DNA from: DATBDE01 sp045805605 | GTDB taxonomy: Bacteria; Actinomycetota; Thermoleophilia; Solirubrobacterales; Solirubrobacteraceae | Assembly: GCA_045805605.1 (NCBI GenBank) | Contig: JBJMKX010000074.1 | Location: 44,645-108,644 of the forward strand | Direction of reading: 5' to 3' | DNA: 64,000 nt | Shown here: positions 39,265 through 47,463 of the stretch, one piece after another | Position numbering within the stretch: position 1 is the stretch's first letter | Layout of the letters: every line of letters starts with the position of its first letter | Translations under genes and position numbers: made by a program | Notes under the pieces: generated by a model | Database searches by the model: none | What the model was told of the DNA's origin: nothing | The model's input: the letters and a program-made list of their open reading frames with translations, nothing else

Positions 39265-41304
39265 TCAGGCGCTCCTTGTCTTGTCGACCACGGCTCGGGC
39301 CCGGTCGGCGACCTCCGTGGGCGTGAACCCGAAGTGCTCGTAGAGCTCGCCGGCCGGGGCCGATGCGCCGAAGCCGGTCATCCCGATCGCCTCGCCGTCC
39401 TCACCGACCCAGCGGTCCCAGCCGAAGGTCGCGGCCGCCTCCACCGAGACCCGCCCCCGCACCTGCGGGGGCAGCACCCGGTCGCGGTACGTGCGGTCCT
39501 GCGCGGCGAAGCGGTCCAGGCACGGCATCGATACCACCCGGGTGGCGATGCCGTCCGCCTCGATGAGGTCGGCGGCGCGGTTGCAAATGTGCACCTCGGA
39601 GCCGCTGGCCATGAGGATGAGATCGGGCGGATCGGGCTCCTTGAAGCTGTCGCGCAGCACGTAGGCGCCGCGCTCGATGGCGTCGTCGGGCACGCCGGCC
39701 GGGTTCCACACCGGCAGGCCCTGGCGCGACAGGGCAAGCGCGGTCGGCGTCTCGCGCTGCTCGATGGCGAACTTCCACGCCAGCGCGACCTCGTTGGCAC
39801 CGGCCGGGCGCACCATGTTGAGGTTGGGCAGCGCCCGCAGGTGCGCGAGCTGCTCGATCGGCTGGTGGGTCGGGCCGTCCTCGCCCACCCCGATCGAGTC
39901 GTGGGTGAAGACGAAGATCGAGCCCACCCCCATGATCGCCGCGAGGCGGATCGACCCCTTCATGTAGTCCGAGAAGGTGAAGAAGGTCGAGCCGTAGGTC
40001 CGCAGGTAGTGGAGGTTCATCGCATTGACGATCGCCCCCATGCCGTGCTCGCGGATGCCGAAGTGGAGGTTGCGCCCGCCGTAGGCACCGGGCTGGTCGA
40101 CGTTGCCGGCGTCGTCGATGTGCGTGAGCGTGGACGGGGACAGGTCGGCCGAGCCGCCCACGAGCTCGGGCACCTGGGCCGCCGCCCACTGCAGCACCGT
40201 GTGGCCGGCCTTGCGCGTCGCGATCATCCCCGCGTCGGCGTGAAAGCGGGGCGGCTCGGCGCCGGCGAACCCGTCCGGCAGGCGTCCCTCGAAGAGCCGC
40301 TGCAGCTCCGCGGCCTCGTCGGGGAAGGCGTCGCGGTAGGCCGCGAAGCGCTCCTCCCACTCCGTCTGCTGCTCCTTGCCGCGATCGATGCAGGCGCGGA
40401 AGTGCCCGAGCGCCTCGTCGGGGACGTAGAACGGCTCGAGCGACGGGTAGCCGTAGGCCTCCTTGGTCTTGCGGATCTCCTCGTCGCCGAGCGGGGAGCC
40501 GTGCGCCGACGCGGTGTCCTGCTTGGTCGGCGCGCCCGGCGCGATGTGCGTGCGCAGCACGATCAGGCTGGGTCGGTCCTCCACCTCCTGGGCCACCCGG
40601 ACCGCTTCGTCGATCCGGTCGAGCTCGATCTCCTCGCCGAGGTTCTGGACGTGCCAGCCGTAGGCCTCGTAGCGCCCGGCACGGTCCTCGGTGAAGGCGA
40701 TCTTGGTGTCGCCCTCGATCGTGATGTGGTTGTCGTCGTAGAAGCCGATCAGCCGACCGAGCCCGAGGTGGCCGGCGATCGACGACGCCTCGCCCGACAC
40801 GCCCTCCTCGAGGTCGCCGTCCGAGCAGATGAAGTAGGTGTGGTGGTCGACGACGTCGTGGCCGTCGCGGTTGAAGCGGGCGGCGAGCATGCGCTCGGCC
40901 AGCGCGAAGCCGACGGCGTTGGAGATCCCCTGCCCGAGCGGCCCGGTGGTGACCTCGACGCCGGCGGTGTGCCGGTACTCGGGATGGCCGGGGGTCAGCG
41001 AACCGAGCTGGCGGAACTGCTGAAGGTCGGAGAGCTCAAGCCCGTAGCCCGTGAGATACAGGACCGAGTACAGCAGCATCGATGCGTGGCCGCAGCTGAG
41101 TACGAAGCGGTCGCGGTCCGGCCAGTTGGGGTCGGCCGGGCTGTGCTTCATCACGCGCGTGTAGAGGAGATAGGCCACCGGCGCGAGCGCCATCGGCGTG
41201 CCGGGATGACCCGAGTTGGCCTTCTGGACCCCGTCCATCGAGAGCACGCGGATGGCGTCGACGCACAGCTTGTCGAGCGCCGTCGTCGGCGATGCTGTCG
41301 TCAT
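39265..41304 (-). CDS. tkt: Transketolase
   Basis: 679 residues. Thiamine-diphosphate enzyme of the non-oxidative pentose phosphate pathway. Motifs: ANSGHPGTPMALAPVAYLL near 30, HTAGVEVTTGPLGQGISNAVG near 112, TPP/metal region CSDGDLEEGVSGEAS near 161 with FYDDN, the conserved loop IAPGAPTKQDTASAHGSPLG near 255, FGIREHGMGAIVNAMNLH near 410 and VGEDGPTHQPIEQLAHLRALPN near 465. First gene of the operon; ATG at 41304 faces the trehalose gene only 34 bases away. A symmetrical TATA-like element lies between them and would place the transcription start within a few bases of the ATG. Confidence 0.96.
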   Translation of the reverse strand: MTTASPTTALDKLCVDAIRVLSMDGVQKANSGHPGTPMALAPVAYLLYTRVMKHSPADPNWPDRDRFVLSCGHASMLLYSVLYLTGYGLELSDLQQFRQLGSLTPGHPEYRHTAGVEVTTGPLGQGISNAVGFALAERMLAARFNRDGHDVVDHHTYFICSDGDLEEGVSGEASSIAGHLGLGRLIGFYDDNHITIEGDTKIAFTEDRAGRYEAYGWHVQNLGEEIELDRIDEAVRVAQEVEDRPSLIVLRTHIAPGAPTKQDTASAHGSPLGDEEIRKTKEAYGYPSLEPFYVPDEALGHFRACIDRGKEQQTEWEERFAAYRDAFPDEAAELQRLFEGRLPDGFAGAEPPRFHADAGMIATRKAGHTVLQWAAAQVPELVGGSADLSPSTLTHIDDAGNVDQPGAYGGRNLHFGIREHGMGAIVNAMNLHYLRTYGSTFFTFSDYMKGSIRLAAIMGVGSIFVFTHDSIGVGEDGPTHQPIEQLAHLRALPNLNMVRPAGANEVALAWKFAIEQRETPTALALSRQGLPVWNPAGVPDDAIERGAYVLRDSFKEPDPPDLILMASGSEVHICNRAADLIEADGIATRVVSMPCLDRFAAQDRTYRDRVLPPQVRGRVSVEAAATFGWDRWVGEDGEAIGMTGFGASAPAGELYEHFGFTPTEVADRARAVVDKTRSA

Positions 41305-41313
41305 GGGCCGGAC

Positions 41314-41321
41314 GATATACG
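41314..41321. promoter_or_regulatory. Symmetric -10-like element between tkt and the trehalose gene
   Basis: GATATACG on the plus strand reads CGTATATC on the minus strand, so a -10-like TATAC/TATATC is present for both directions. It is 9 bases from the tkt ATG. It could act as a bidirectional promoter giving nearly leaderless mRNAs; no -35 hexamer is convincing. Confidence 0.35.
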
Positions 41322-41338
41322 CAGTGCCAATCCGTGGC

Positions 41339-42778
41339 ATGATGCCGCCCGCCGTGGCCCTCGAGTCCGTCCAGATTGGCGCGCTTCCCTCCGAGCGGTT
41401 CGAGGAGGTGCTGGCGCCCCAGCAGTGGAAGCGGTTCTCGGAGGCGGCCGAGCGCGCCCGCGACATCTTCGCCGGACGCGTCATCTGGAACGTCAACTCG
41501 ACGTCGCGCGGCGGCGGGGTGGCGGAGATGCTCGTCTCGCTGTTGGCCTACGCGCGCGGGGTCGGGGTCAACACGCGCTGGGAGGTGATCTCCGGCAACC
41601 CGGAGTTCTTCACGCTGACCAAGCGGATCCACAACAACCTCCACGGCGCCCCCGGCGACGGCGGCGACCTCGCCGAGCTCGAGCGCGACATCTACGCCGC
41701 GGCCCTCGAGCCGAACATCCGCGAGTTCACCAGCATGGTGTCGACGCGCGACGTCGTCATCGTCCACGACCCGCAGCCGGCGGGCCTGGTCGGGCCGCTG
41801 AAGGAGATGGGCGTGCCGGTGATCTGGCGCTGCCACGTCGGGCTCGACCAGCCCAACGAGCTCACCCGCAAGGCGTGGAACTTCCTGCGCCCGTACGTCG
41901 CCCCGGCCGACGCCCTCGTCTTCAGCAGGCGCGCCTTCGTGTGGGAGGACCTGCCCGACGAGAAGATCCACCTGATCGCGCCGTCGATCGATGCATTCTC
42001 GCCCAAGAACCAGGAGCTGCCGTCCGAGAACGTCAAGGCGATCATCGCGGCCGCCGGGATCTACCAGGACGGCCGCGACATCGCCGACGCCGAGTTCACG
42101 CGCGAGGACGGCAGCCCGGCCCGCGTTGCGCGCAGCGCGAACCTGTGGCAGGGCACGGAGCTGTCCGAGACCGACCGCTACGTGCTCCAGGTCTCGCGCT
42201 GGGACCGGCTCAAGGACCCCCACGGGGTCATCGAGGGGTTCGTCAAGCACATCGCGCCCGAGACCGATGCCCATCTGGTCTACGCGGGACCCGCCGTCGA
42301 GGCCGTCGCCGACGACCCCGAGGGCGCCGAGGTGCTCGCCGAGGCCGAGGACTACTTCTACCGGCTCGACCCCGAGATCCAGCAGCGCATCCACCTCGCC
42401 GCCCTCCCGATGGACGACCTGGAGGAGAACGCGGCGATCGTCAACGCCCTCCAGCGCGACGCCGCCGTCGTCATCCAGAAGAGCCTGGCCGAGGGCTTCG
42501 GCCTGACCGTCGCCGAGGGGATGTGGAAGGCGCGGCCGGTGGTGGCCTCGCGCATCGGCGGCATCCAGGACCAGATCGTCGACGGGCAGAGCGGACTGCT
42601 CGTCGACGATCCCAAGGACCTGGCCGAGTACGGCGCCAAGGTCACGAGCCTGCTCAACGACGGCAGCCGGGCGGAGACCATCGGCCGCCACGCCATGGAG
42701 CGGGTGCGTGCGGACTTCCTCGGCGTGCGCTCGCTGCTGCAGTACCTCGAGCTGATCCAGCCGCTGCTGCGCGACTAG
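41339..42778 (+). CDS. treT: Trehalose synthase (TreT-type GT4 glycosyltransferase)
   Basis: 479 residues. TreT reversibly joins NDP-glucose and glucose to trehalose. Characteristic N-terminal region: VIWNVNSTSRGGGVAEMLVS near 38, LLAYARGVGVNTRWEVISGN, FFTLTKRIHNNLHG near 86, VVIVHDPQPAGLV near 135, WRCHVGLDQPN near 163; GT4 half: YVLQVSRWDRLKDPHGVIEGF near 280, VIQKSLAEGFGLTVAEGMWK near 380 (nucleotide-sugar motif) and PVVASRIGGIQDQIVDG near 400. Start uncertain: ATG 41339, ATG 41342 or GTG 41324/41354; none has a strong ribosome-binding site. Divergent from tkt, which links trehalose formation with the sugar-phosphate operon. Confidence 0.88.
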   Translation: MMPPAVALESVQIGALPSERFEEVLAPQQWKRFSEAAERARDIFAGRVIWNVNSTSRGGGVAEMLVSLLAYARGVGVNTRWEVISGNPEFFTLTKRIHNNLHGAPGDGGDLAELERDIYAAALEPNIREFTSMVSTRDVVIVHDPQPAGLVGPLKEMGVPVIWRCHVGLDQPNELTRKAWNFLRPYVAPADALVFSRRAFVWEDLPDEKIHLIAPSIDAFSPKNQELPSENVKAIIAAAGIYQDGRDIADAEFTREDGSPARVARSANLWQGTELSETDRYVLQVSRWDRLKDPHGVIEGFVKHIAPETDAHLVYAGPAVEAVADDPEGAEVLAEAEDYFYRLDPEIQQRIHLAALPMDDLEENAAIVNALQRDAAVVIQKSLAEGFGLTVAEGMWKARPVVASRIGGIQDQIVDGQSGLLVDDPKDLAEYGAKVTSLLNDGSRAETIGRHAMERVRADFLGVRSLLQYLELIQPLLRD

Positions 42779-42793
42779 GGGCGCGCCCCCTAG
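42775..42793. terminator. Near-perfect palindrome containing both TAG stops
   Basis: CTAGGGGCGCGCCCCCTAG is palindromic except for one extra C. The TAG of the trehalose gene (42776-42778) and the TAG of the convergent ABC permease (42790-42792, minus strand) form its ends. It is a likely bidirectional terminator hairpin, without T-runs. Confidence 0.55.
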
Positions 42794-43575
42794 ACCGACT
42801 TCTGGTACGCCCGGAAGGCCCGGGTCGCGAACGCGCCGCACACCAGCGTGAGCGCGGCCAGGAAGCCCGCGCGCGATGCCACGAAGCCCCAGTCGGGCAC
42901 CGCCGACACCGCCTCCCGGCCGGCCTCGACCGCCCAGTTGACCGGGTTGAAGTCGGCCACGGTCTGCATCCACCCCGGCAGGAGGTCCTTCTGCTGGAAC
43001 GCCGTCGACAGGAAGGTCAGCGGCAGCGTGAGCCCGGTGACGATGGCGATCAGCGTCTCCTCGTGGCGGACGACCAGCGCCATGGCGATGCTCAGCGTCC
43101 CGAAGATCATGCCGAGCAGGATCGACACGGCGAACAGCGCGAGGACGCCTTCGACTCCGCCGTCGAAGGTCGCGCCCACCGCCAGTGCCAGGCCGACGAT
43201 GATCACCGACTGGATCAGCAGCATCAGCGCGCCCTGGGCGATCCGGCCCGCGATGAGCGCGCCGCGCCGGACGGGGGTGACCAGCATGCGATCCATCACG
43301 CCGCGATCGAGATCCTCGATGACCGGCATCCCCGCCCAGCCGCTCGAGAACAGCGCGGTCATGACCACCACGCCGGGAGCGAGGAAGGTCAGGTAGTTGT
43401 CGCCGGTGAAGCCGGGGATGTCGACGACCTTCTCGAACAGGGCCCCGAACAGCAGCAGCCAGATGATCGGCTGCATGAGGGTCACGACGATCCACCAGGG
43501 CTGGCGCAGGAAGGCGCGCACGTGGCGAACGGTCTGGTCGCGGGAATCGCGCGCGAAGTGGACGGCGGCGGTCAT
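42790..43575 (-). CDS. ABC-2 type transporter permease (DrrB-like)
   Basis: 261 residues. Six membrane segments in the ABC-2 layout: IVVTLMQPIIWLLLFGALF near 30, YLTFLAPGVVVMTALFSSG near 62, a cytoplasmic loop VMDRMLVTPVRRGALIAGRI near 93 (ABC-2 signature region), LMLLIQSVIIVGLALAVG near 117, LFAVSILLGMIFGTLSIAM near 145 and GLTLPLTFLSTAF near 178. DrrB-type permeases export anthracycline-like drugs or lipids with a DrrA ATPase. ATG overlaps the ATPase stop (ATGA), so the two are one operon. Cytoplasmic membrane. Confidence 0.92.
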   Translation of the reverse strand: MTAAVHFARDSRDQTVRHVRAFLRQPWWIVVTLMQPIIWLLLFGALFEKVVDIPGFTGDNYLTFLAPGVVVMTALFSSGWAGMPVIEDLDRGVMDRMLVTPVRRGALIAGRIAQGALMLLIQSVIIVGLALAVGATFDGGVEGVLALFAVSILLGMIFGTLSIAMALVVRHEETLIAIVTGLTLPLTFLSTAFQQKDLLPGWMQTVADFNPVNWAVEAGREAVSAVPDWGFVASRAGFLAALTLVCGAFATRAFRAYQKSV

Positions 43576-44537
43576 CGGTTCTCCTCCTTCTCGGCCGCGT
43601 CGAACGTGCGGCCGGCGTAGCGCAGGTAGACATCGTCAAGCGACGGACGGGCCACGGTCACCGAGGCGACCCGCACCCCCCCGGCCTCGAGCGCCTGCAG
43701 GACGTGTGGCACGGCACGCGCGCCGTCGTCGCTGCGGGCACGCAACGCGGTGCCCTCGACGCTGATCTCGCGGAGGCCCTTGACTCGCTCGAGCGCCCGC
43801 GTGACCTCGCCGTTGTACGCACCTTCGAGCTCGACCACGACGGCGTCGCCGCGCAGGTCGGCCTTGAGCTCTTCGGGGGTCCCGCGCGCCACCACTTTCC
43901 CGCGGTCGACGATCGCCAGCTGCTTGGCCAGCCGATCGGCCTCCTCGAGGTAGTGCGTCGTGAGCAGCACGGTGATGCCCTGGTCGGTGCTCAGCCGCTC
44001 GATCTCGCGCCACATGTCGGCGCGGACCTCAGGGTCCAGGCCGGTGGTCGGCTCGTCGAGGAAGAGCACGCTGGGCTGGTGAACGAGCGCCATGCCGATG
44101 TCCAGGCGCCGCTGCATGCCGCCCGAGTAGGTGCGGCCAATGCGGTCGGCGGCGTCGCTCAGCCCGAACCGATCCAGGAGCGCGTCGATCCGGTCCTCGA
44201 GCGCGCGTCCGCGCAGGCCGTACATCTGGCCCTGCAGGCGCAGGTTCTCGCGCCCCGTCGCCTCCCGGTCGACGCCCGCCTTCTGTGCGACGACGCCGAT
44301 CGAGCGGCGCACCGCGTCGGCCGCGGCGACGACGTCGTGACCGGCGACCGAGGCCGTCCCCTCATCCGCCCGCGAGAGCGTCGTGAGGATCTTGACCGCG
44401 GTGGACTTGCCGGCCCCGTTGGGCCCGAGCAGCCCGAACACCGTGCCGGGCTCCACCGCGAAGTCGAGCCCGTCGAGCGCGCGGACGTCGCCGGGGTACG
44501 TCTTGCGCAGGGCCCGGGCTTCGATGGCGTGTTCCAT
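43572..44537 (-). CDS. Daunorubicin-resistance-type ABC transporter ATPase (DrrA-like)
   Basis: 321 residues from the ATG of MEHAIEARAL, chosen because GGAG lies 6 bases upstream; an ATG 27 bases earlier lacks a site. Motifs: ALRKTYPGDVRALDGLDF, Walker A LLGPNGAGKSTAVKIL near 38, signature RTYSGGMQRRLDIGMAL near 136, Walker B VLFLDEPTTGLDPEVRADMW near 158 and TTHYLEEADRLAKQL near 190; the C-terminal 90 residues are the DrrA-type accessory domain. Operon with the DrrB-like permease. Controlled by a strong promoter overlapping a MarR-type operator, and divergent from a MarR gene. Confidence 0.93.
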   Translation of the reverse strand: MEHAIEARALRKTYPGDVRALDGLDFAVEPGTVFGLLGPNGAGKSTAVKILTTLSRADEGTASVAGHDVVAAADAVRRSIGVVAQKAGVDREATGRENLRLQGQMYGLRGRALEDRIDALLDRFGLSDAADRIGRTYSGGMQRRLDIGMALVHQPSVLFLDEPTTGLDPEVRADMWREIERLSTDQGITVLLTTHYLEEADRLAKQLAIVDRGKVVARGTPEELKADLRGDAVVVELEGAYNGEVTRALERVKGLREISVEGTALRARSDDGARAVPHVLQALEAGGVRVASVTVARPSLDDVYLRYAGRTFDAAEKEENR

Positions 44538-44578
44538 GTGGGTCTCCGTTTCGGGTAAGCTCATCTTGACCGTCGGAT

Positions 44579-44608
44579 ATCTTACTGAATGAGATTCTTA
44601 GATGTCAA
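44579..44608 (-). promoter_or_regulatory. drrAB-like promoter with MarR-type operator in the spacer
   Basis: On the minus strand: consensus -35 TTGACA (44603-44608), an 18-base spacer and -10 TAAGAT (44579-44584). The AT-rich spacer contains the inverted repeat GAAT-GAG-ATTC (44587-44597), the likely site for the divergent MarR regulator. Confidence 0.65.
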
Positions 44609-44637
44609 GGGAGAATGACCGGTGGGAAGAGGTGCGC

Positions 44638-45105
44638 ATGGAGCTCGGCAACGAGTTCCGCTATCTCCAGACCGACTTCGAGGACATCGACACCGCGGTC
44701 GCGGAGTACTTCGGTCTCAACAAGACCGACATGCGGGTGCTCGACTTCGCCACCCGCGGCGAGAAGCCGATCACCGCGGGCGAGATCGCTACTGAGAGCC
44801 GCCTGTCAACGGGCGCGGTGACCGCCGTCATCGACCGCCTCGAGAAGGCGGGTTGGGTGCGGCGGCGCCACGACCCGGATGACCGCCGTCGCGTGCTCGT
44901 CGAGATCACCGAGCAGGCCCAGGCGAGAATGGACGAGGTCTGGGGGCCCATGATCGAACGCGGCCGCCGGCGCCACCAGCACTACACGGTCGAGCAGCTC
45001 GAGTTCCTGCGCGACTTCATGCGGCTGGCCCGCGCGGAGACCAACGAGCACGCCGAGCGAATCCGCCAGATGACCGCGAAGCGCAAGCGCGACGCTGCCG
45101 CTTAA
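44638..45105 (+). CDS. MarR-family regulator of the adjacent ABC exporter
   Basis: 155 residues from ATG 44638, preceded by a GGGAAGAGG ribosome-binding site; an earlier in-frame ATG at 44602 would add 12 residues with rare codons (TCA, AAT, GAA) and no site, though it could start a leaderless message. MarR fold: GLNKTDMRVLDFATR near 26, EKPITAGEIATESRLSTGAV near 43, TAVIDRLEKAGWVRRRHDPD near 63 and the wing DDRRRVLVEIT. Divergent from the DrrAB-type operon with operator and promoter between them; it most likely represses the exporter and is relieved by its drug-like substrate. Confidence 0.92.
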   Translation: MELGNEFRYLQTDFEDIDTAVAEYFGLNKTDMRVLDFATRGEKPITAGEIATESRLSTGAVTAVIDRLEKAGWVRRRHDPDDRRRVLVEITEQAQARMDEVWGPMIERGRRRHQHYTVEQLEFLRDFMRLARAETNEHAERIRQMTAKRKRDAAA

Positions 45106-45115
45106 GTACCTGCAG

Positions 45116-45979
45116 CTACGCCGGCGCGGGCGCCACGGGCGCCTCGGGCCGGTTGGCCCGCCAGGCGGCGACGATCAGCGTGCCGAGCCCGATGGCGACG
45201 ACCACGATCGCCACGAGCGCGTTCACGAAGGGGATGAGGGCGAGCACCTGCACGATCAGCAGCCCAAGCAGGAAGGCGACGAACCGGCCGGCGTCGCGCA
45301 GGATCAGTCGCCCGAGCACGAAGGTGCCGGCGACGTAGCCGACGGCCCACAGGGGGATCAGCGCGAGCAGCAACCCGATCCCGAGCGGGATCCCGACGAG
45401 CGTGACCAGCGCGATGACCGCCACGATCGGCAGCCCGATGAGCAGCAGCGCACCCCAGCCGGCCACGGGGCCGGGCGACCGTCGCCACGCCGCGGCGAGC
45501 GCCTCGAACCCGCGCGGCCACAGCGCGATCAGGATGAGGCCGAGCACGAGCGCGGACACCGTCTCGGCGAGCCAGAGCAGCAGCGCCCACGCGAAGCCCG
45601 ACCACGGGCTGACGTCCCACTGGAACTCGTCGACACTCCCCCCGACGTCGGCGCCGGGGGGGATCACCGGCCGGGTGTCGCGCCAGTTGACGTCGCCGCC
45701 CACGACGGCGCGAGGCGCGAGGACGATCTGGCCGTTGAGCGCGGTGACGTCGCCGCCGACCCGGCCGCCGGGGACGCGAACGTCGCCGTTGAACGCGACC
45801 ACGTCGCTCGTCACGCGGCCCCGAATGGTCACGTTGCCGTCGAACGCGACAACGTTGCCCACCGTCTCGGTCGGGCCCACCAAGACGGGCCCGGTGATGA
45901 CGATTCGGTCCTTCGCCGCGGCGCACGCGGGGAGCGCGAGGAGGAGCGCGACGGCGATCAGTACCGCTTTCCGACCCAC
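45116..45979 (-). CDS. Membrane protein with extracytoplasmic bactofilin-like beta domain
   Basis: 287 residues from GTG 45979, which opens a signal peptide (VLIAVALLLALPACAAA); a GTG at 46009 would overlap the divergent gene. Residues 25-115 repeat a strand pattern: VGNVVAFDGNVTIRG, VTSDVVAFNGDVRVPG, VGGDVTALNGQIVLA and VVGGDVNW, like polymer-forming bactofilin (DUF583) domains. Then about four to five membrane segments (ALVLGLILIALWP, WGALLLIGLPIVAVIAL, IGLLLALIPLWAVGYVAG, LIVQVLALIPFVNALVAIVVV). It resembles uncharacterised envelope proteins whose beta domain faces outward. Head-to-head with a DHA2 pump, 14 bases apart. Confidence 0.75.
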   Translation of the reverse strand: MGRKAVLIAVALLLALPACAAAKDRIVITGPVLVGPTETVGNVVAFDGNVTIRGRVTSDVVAFNGDVRVPGGRVGGDVTALNGQIVLAPRAVVGGDVNWRDTRPVIPPGADVGGSVDEFQWDVSPWSGFAWALLLWLAETVSALVLGLILIALWPRGFEALAAAWRRSPGPVAGWGALLLIGLPIVAVIALVTLVGIPLGIGLLLALIPLWAVGYVAGTFVLGRLILRDAGRFVAFLLGLLIVQVLALIPFVNALVAIVVVAIGLGTLIVAAWRANRPEAPVAPAPA

Positions 45980-45993
45980 GAGGGGCCGATCAT

Positions 45994-47463
45994 ATGCAGG
46001 TGGCCGCACCTGCTGCAGGAATTGGCGCCCTCCCCGGACTGACCGAAGCCAACCGCCGGTGGTGGACGCTCGCGGGCACCTGCATGGGCCTGTTCGTGCT
46101 CATGCTCGACTCGACGGTGATCAACCTCGCGCTCACGCCGATCGCGCACGACATCGGCGCGACCACCGCCGGGCTGCAGTGGGTCGTCAACGGCTACCTG
46201 CTGGTGCTGGCCGCCACCGTCGTTACGGCGGGCCGCGTGGGGGACATCCTCGGGCGGCGCGCGGTCTTCTTCGCCGGCATGGCGCTGTTCGCCGCCGGAT
46301 CGATCGTTTGCGCCACCTCGAGCGGCGAGGAGGTGCTCGTCGGCGGCCGCCTCGTACAGGGCCTCGGCGCGGCCCCATTGCTCGGCCTGTCGCTGGCGAT
46401 CGTCTCGGCGGCCTTCTCGGCCGACGAGCGGACCAAGGCGCTCGGCATCTGGGCCGGCGTATCGGCCGTGGCCCTCGGCATCGGCCCGCTGCTGGGCGGG
46501 GCGCTGATCGAGGCGGTCAGCTGGCGCTGGCTGTTCTGGATCGACCTGCCGTTCTGCCTGCTCGGCGTCATCCTCGTGCTCGCGTCGACCGCTGAGCAGC
46601 GCGATCCGGGCGCCCGCCGGCGCATCGACGTGCCCGGGGTGATCGCCGTCGGCGCCGGGCTCGCCCTGGTCGTGCTCGCGCTGGTCGAGGGCAAGACCTG
46701 GGGCTGGACCTCGGCGGCGACGCTGGCCTCCTTCGGGACCGGCCTCGCCTGCCTGGTCGCGTTCTGGTTCGTCGAGCACCGAGTGGCATCGCCGATCGTC
46801 GAGTTCGGCCTGTTCCGCAACGGTCCCTACTTCGGCGCCAGCGCCGCGGGGTTCTGTCTCGTGGGGTGCTATTGGGCGGTGATGTTCCTGCAGCCGCAGT
46901 ACCTGCAGGAGGCGCTGAAGCACTCGACGCTGGTGGCGGGCGTGATGGTGCTGCCCATAACCGCGCCGATGATCGCCCTCTCGCCGCTCGGCGGGCGCCT
47001 GATCGCGCTCATCGGGACCCGTCCGCTGATGACGTGCGGCATGGCGCTGGGGACGGCGGGGCTCGTAGTGCTGGCCCTGGTGGGCCCGTCGACAGGCTAC
47101 GGAGTGGTGTTCGGCGGCTACCTGCTCTTCGGGCTGGCGCTGGGCTTCGTCTACGCGCCGATGTCGGCGGCGGCAATGACCGCGATGCCGCAGGACAAGG
47201 CCGGCATCGCCGCCGGCGTGCTGGCGATGAACCGCGTCCTGGCCGGCGCGCTGACCCTCGCCGTCGCCGGGGCGCTGTTCCAGCACGTGCTCGTCGACGA
47301 CACCGCAGCGCACGAGCCGGTCCGGAGCGCCTACACGTCAGCGCTCTCGGCGGCAAACTGGGTCCTCGTCGCCCTGTGCGCCATCGGCACCGTGCTGACC
47401 TGGGCGTTCGTGCGCGACGCGCAGCCCGGGGCACACCGGCATCACCGGCACCTGCACTTCTAG
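45994..47463 (+). CDS. DHA2-family (EmrB/QacA-type) MFS efflux pump
   Basis: 489 residues; ATG 45994 with AGGGG 8 bases upstream. Fourteen hydrophobic segments. LMLDSTVINLALTPIAHDI near 37, motif A AGRVGDILGRRAVFF near 78, GGRLVQGLGAAPLLGLSLAI near 117 and motif C ALGIGPLLGGALIEAVSWRWLF near 160. It exports drugs or metabolites using the proton gradient. No dedicated regulator is adjacent, but the MarR gene at 44.6-45.1 kb is close. A GTGAA-ATCGC-TTCAC repeat overlaps its stop codon. The C-terminus is His-rich (HRHHRHLHF), which could bind metal. Confidence 0.92.
   Translation: MQVAAPAAGIGALPGLTEANRRWWTLAGTCMGLFVLMLDSTVINLALTPIAHDIGATTAGLQWVVNGYLLVLAATVVTAGRVGDILGRRAVFFAGMALFAAGSIVCATSSGEEVLVGGRLVQGLGAAPLLGLSLAIVSAAFSADERTKALGIWAGVSAVALGIGPLLGGALIEAVSWRWLFWIDLPFCLLGVILVLASTAEQRDPGARRRIDVPGVIAVGAGLALVVLALVEGKTWGWTSAATLASFGTGLACLVAFWFVEHRVASPIVEFGLFRNGPYFGASAAGFCLVGCYWAVMFLQPQYLQEALKHSTLVAGVMVLPITAPMIALSPLGGRLIALIGTRPLMTCGMALGTAGLVVLALVGPSTGYGVVFGGYLLFGLALGFVYAPMSAAAMTAMPQDKAGIAAGVLAMNRVLAGALTLAVAGALFQHVLVDDTAAHEPVRSAYTSALSAANWVLVALCAIGTVLTWAFVRDAQPGAHRHHRHLHF

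Noticed and set aside
37966..43620. An 1884-codon plus-strand frame across tal-pgi, tkt and the trehalose gene
   Set aside because: It runs antisense to clear enzymes and out of frame with the trehalose gene; a high-GC artefact.
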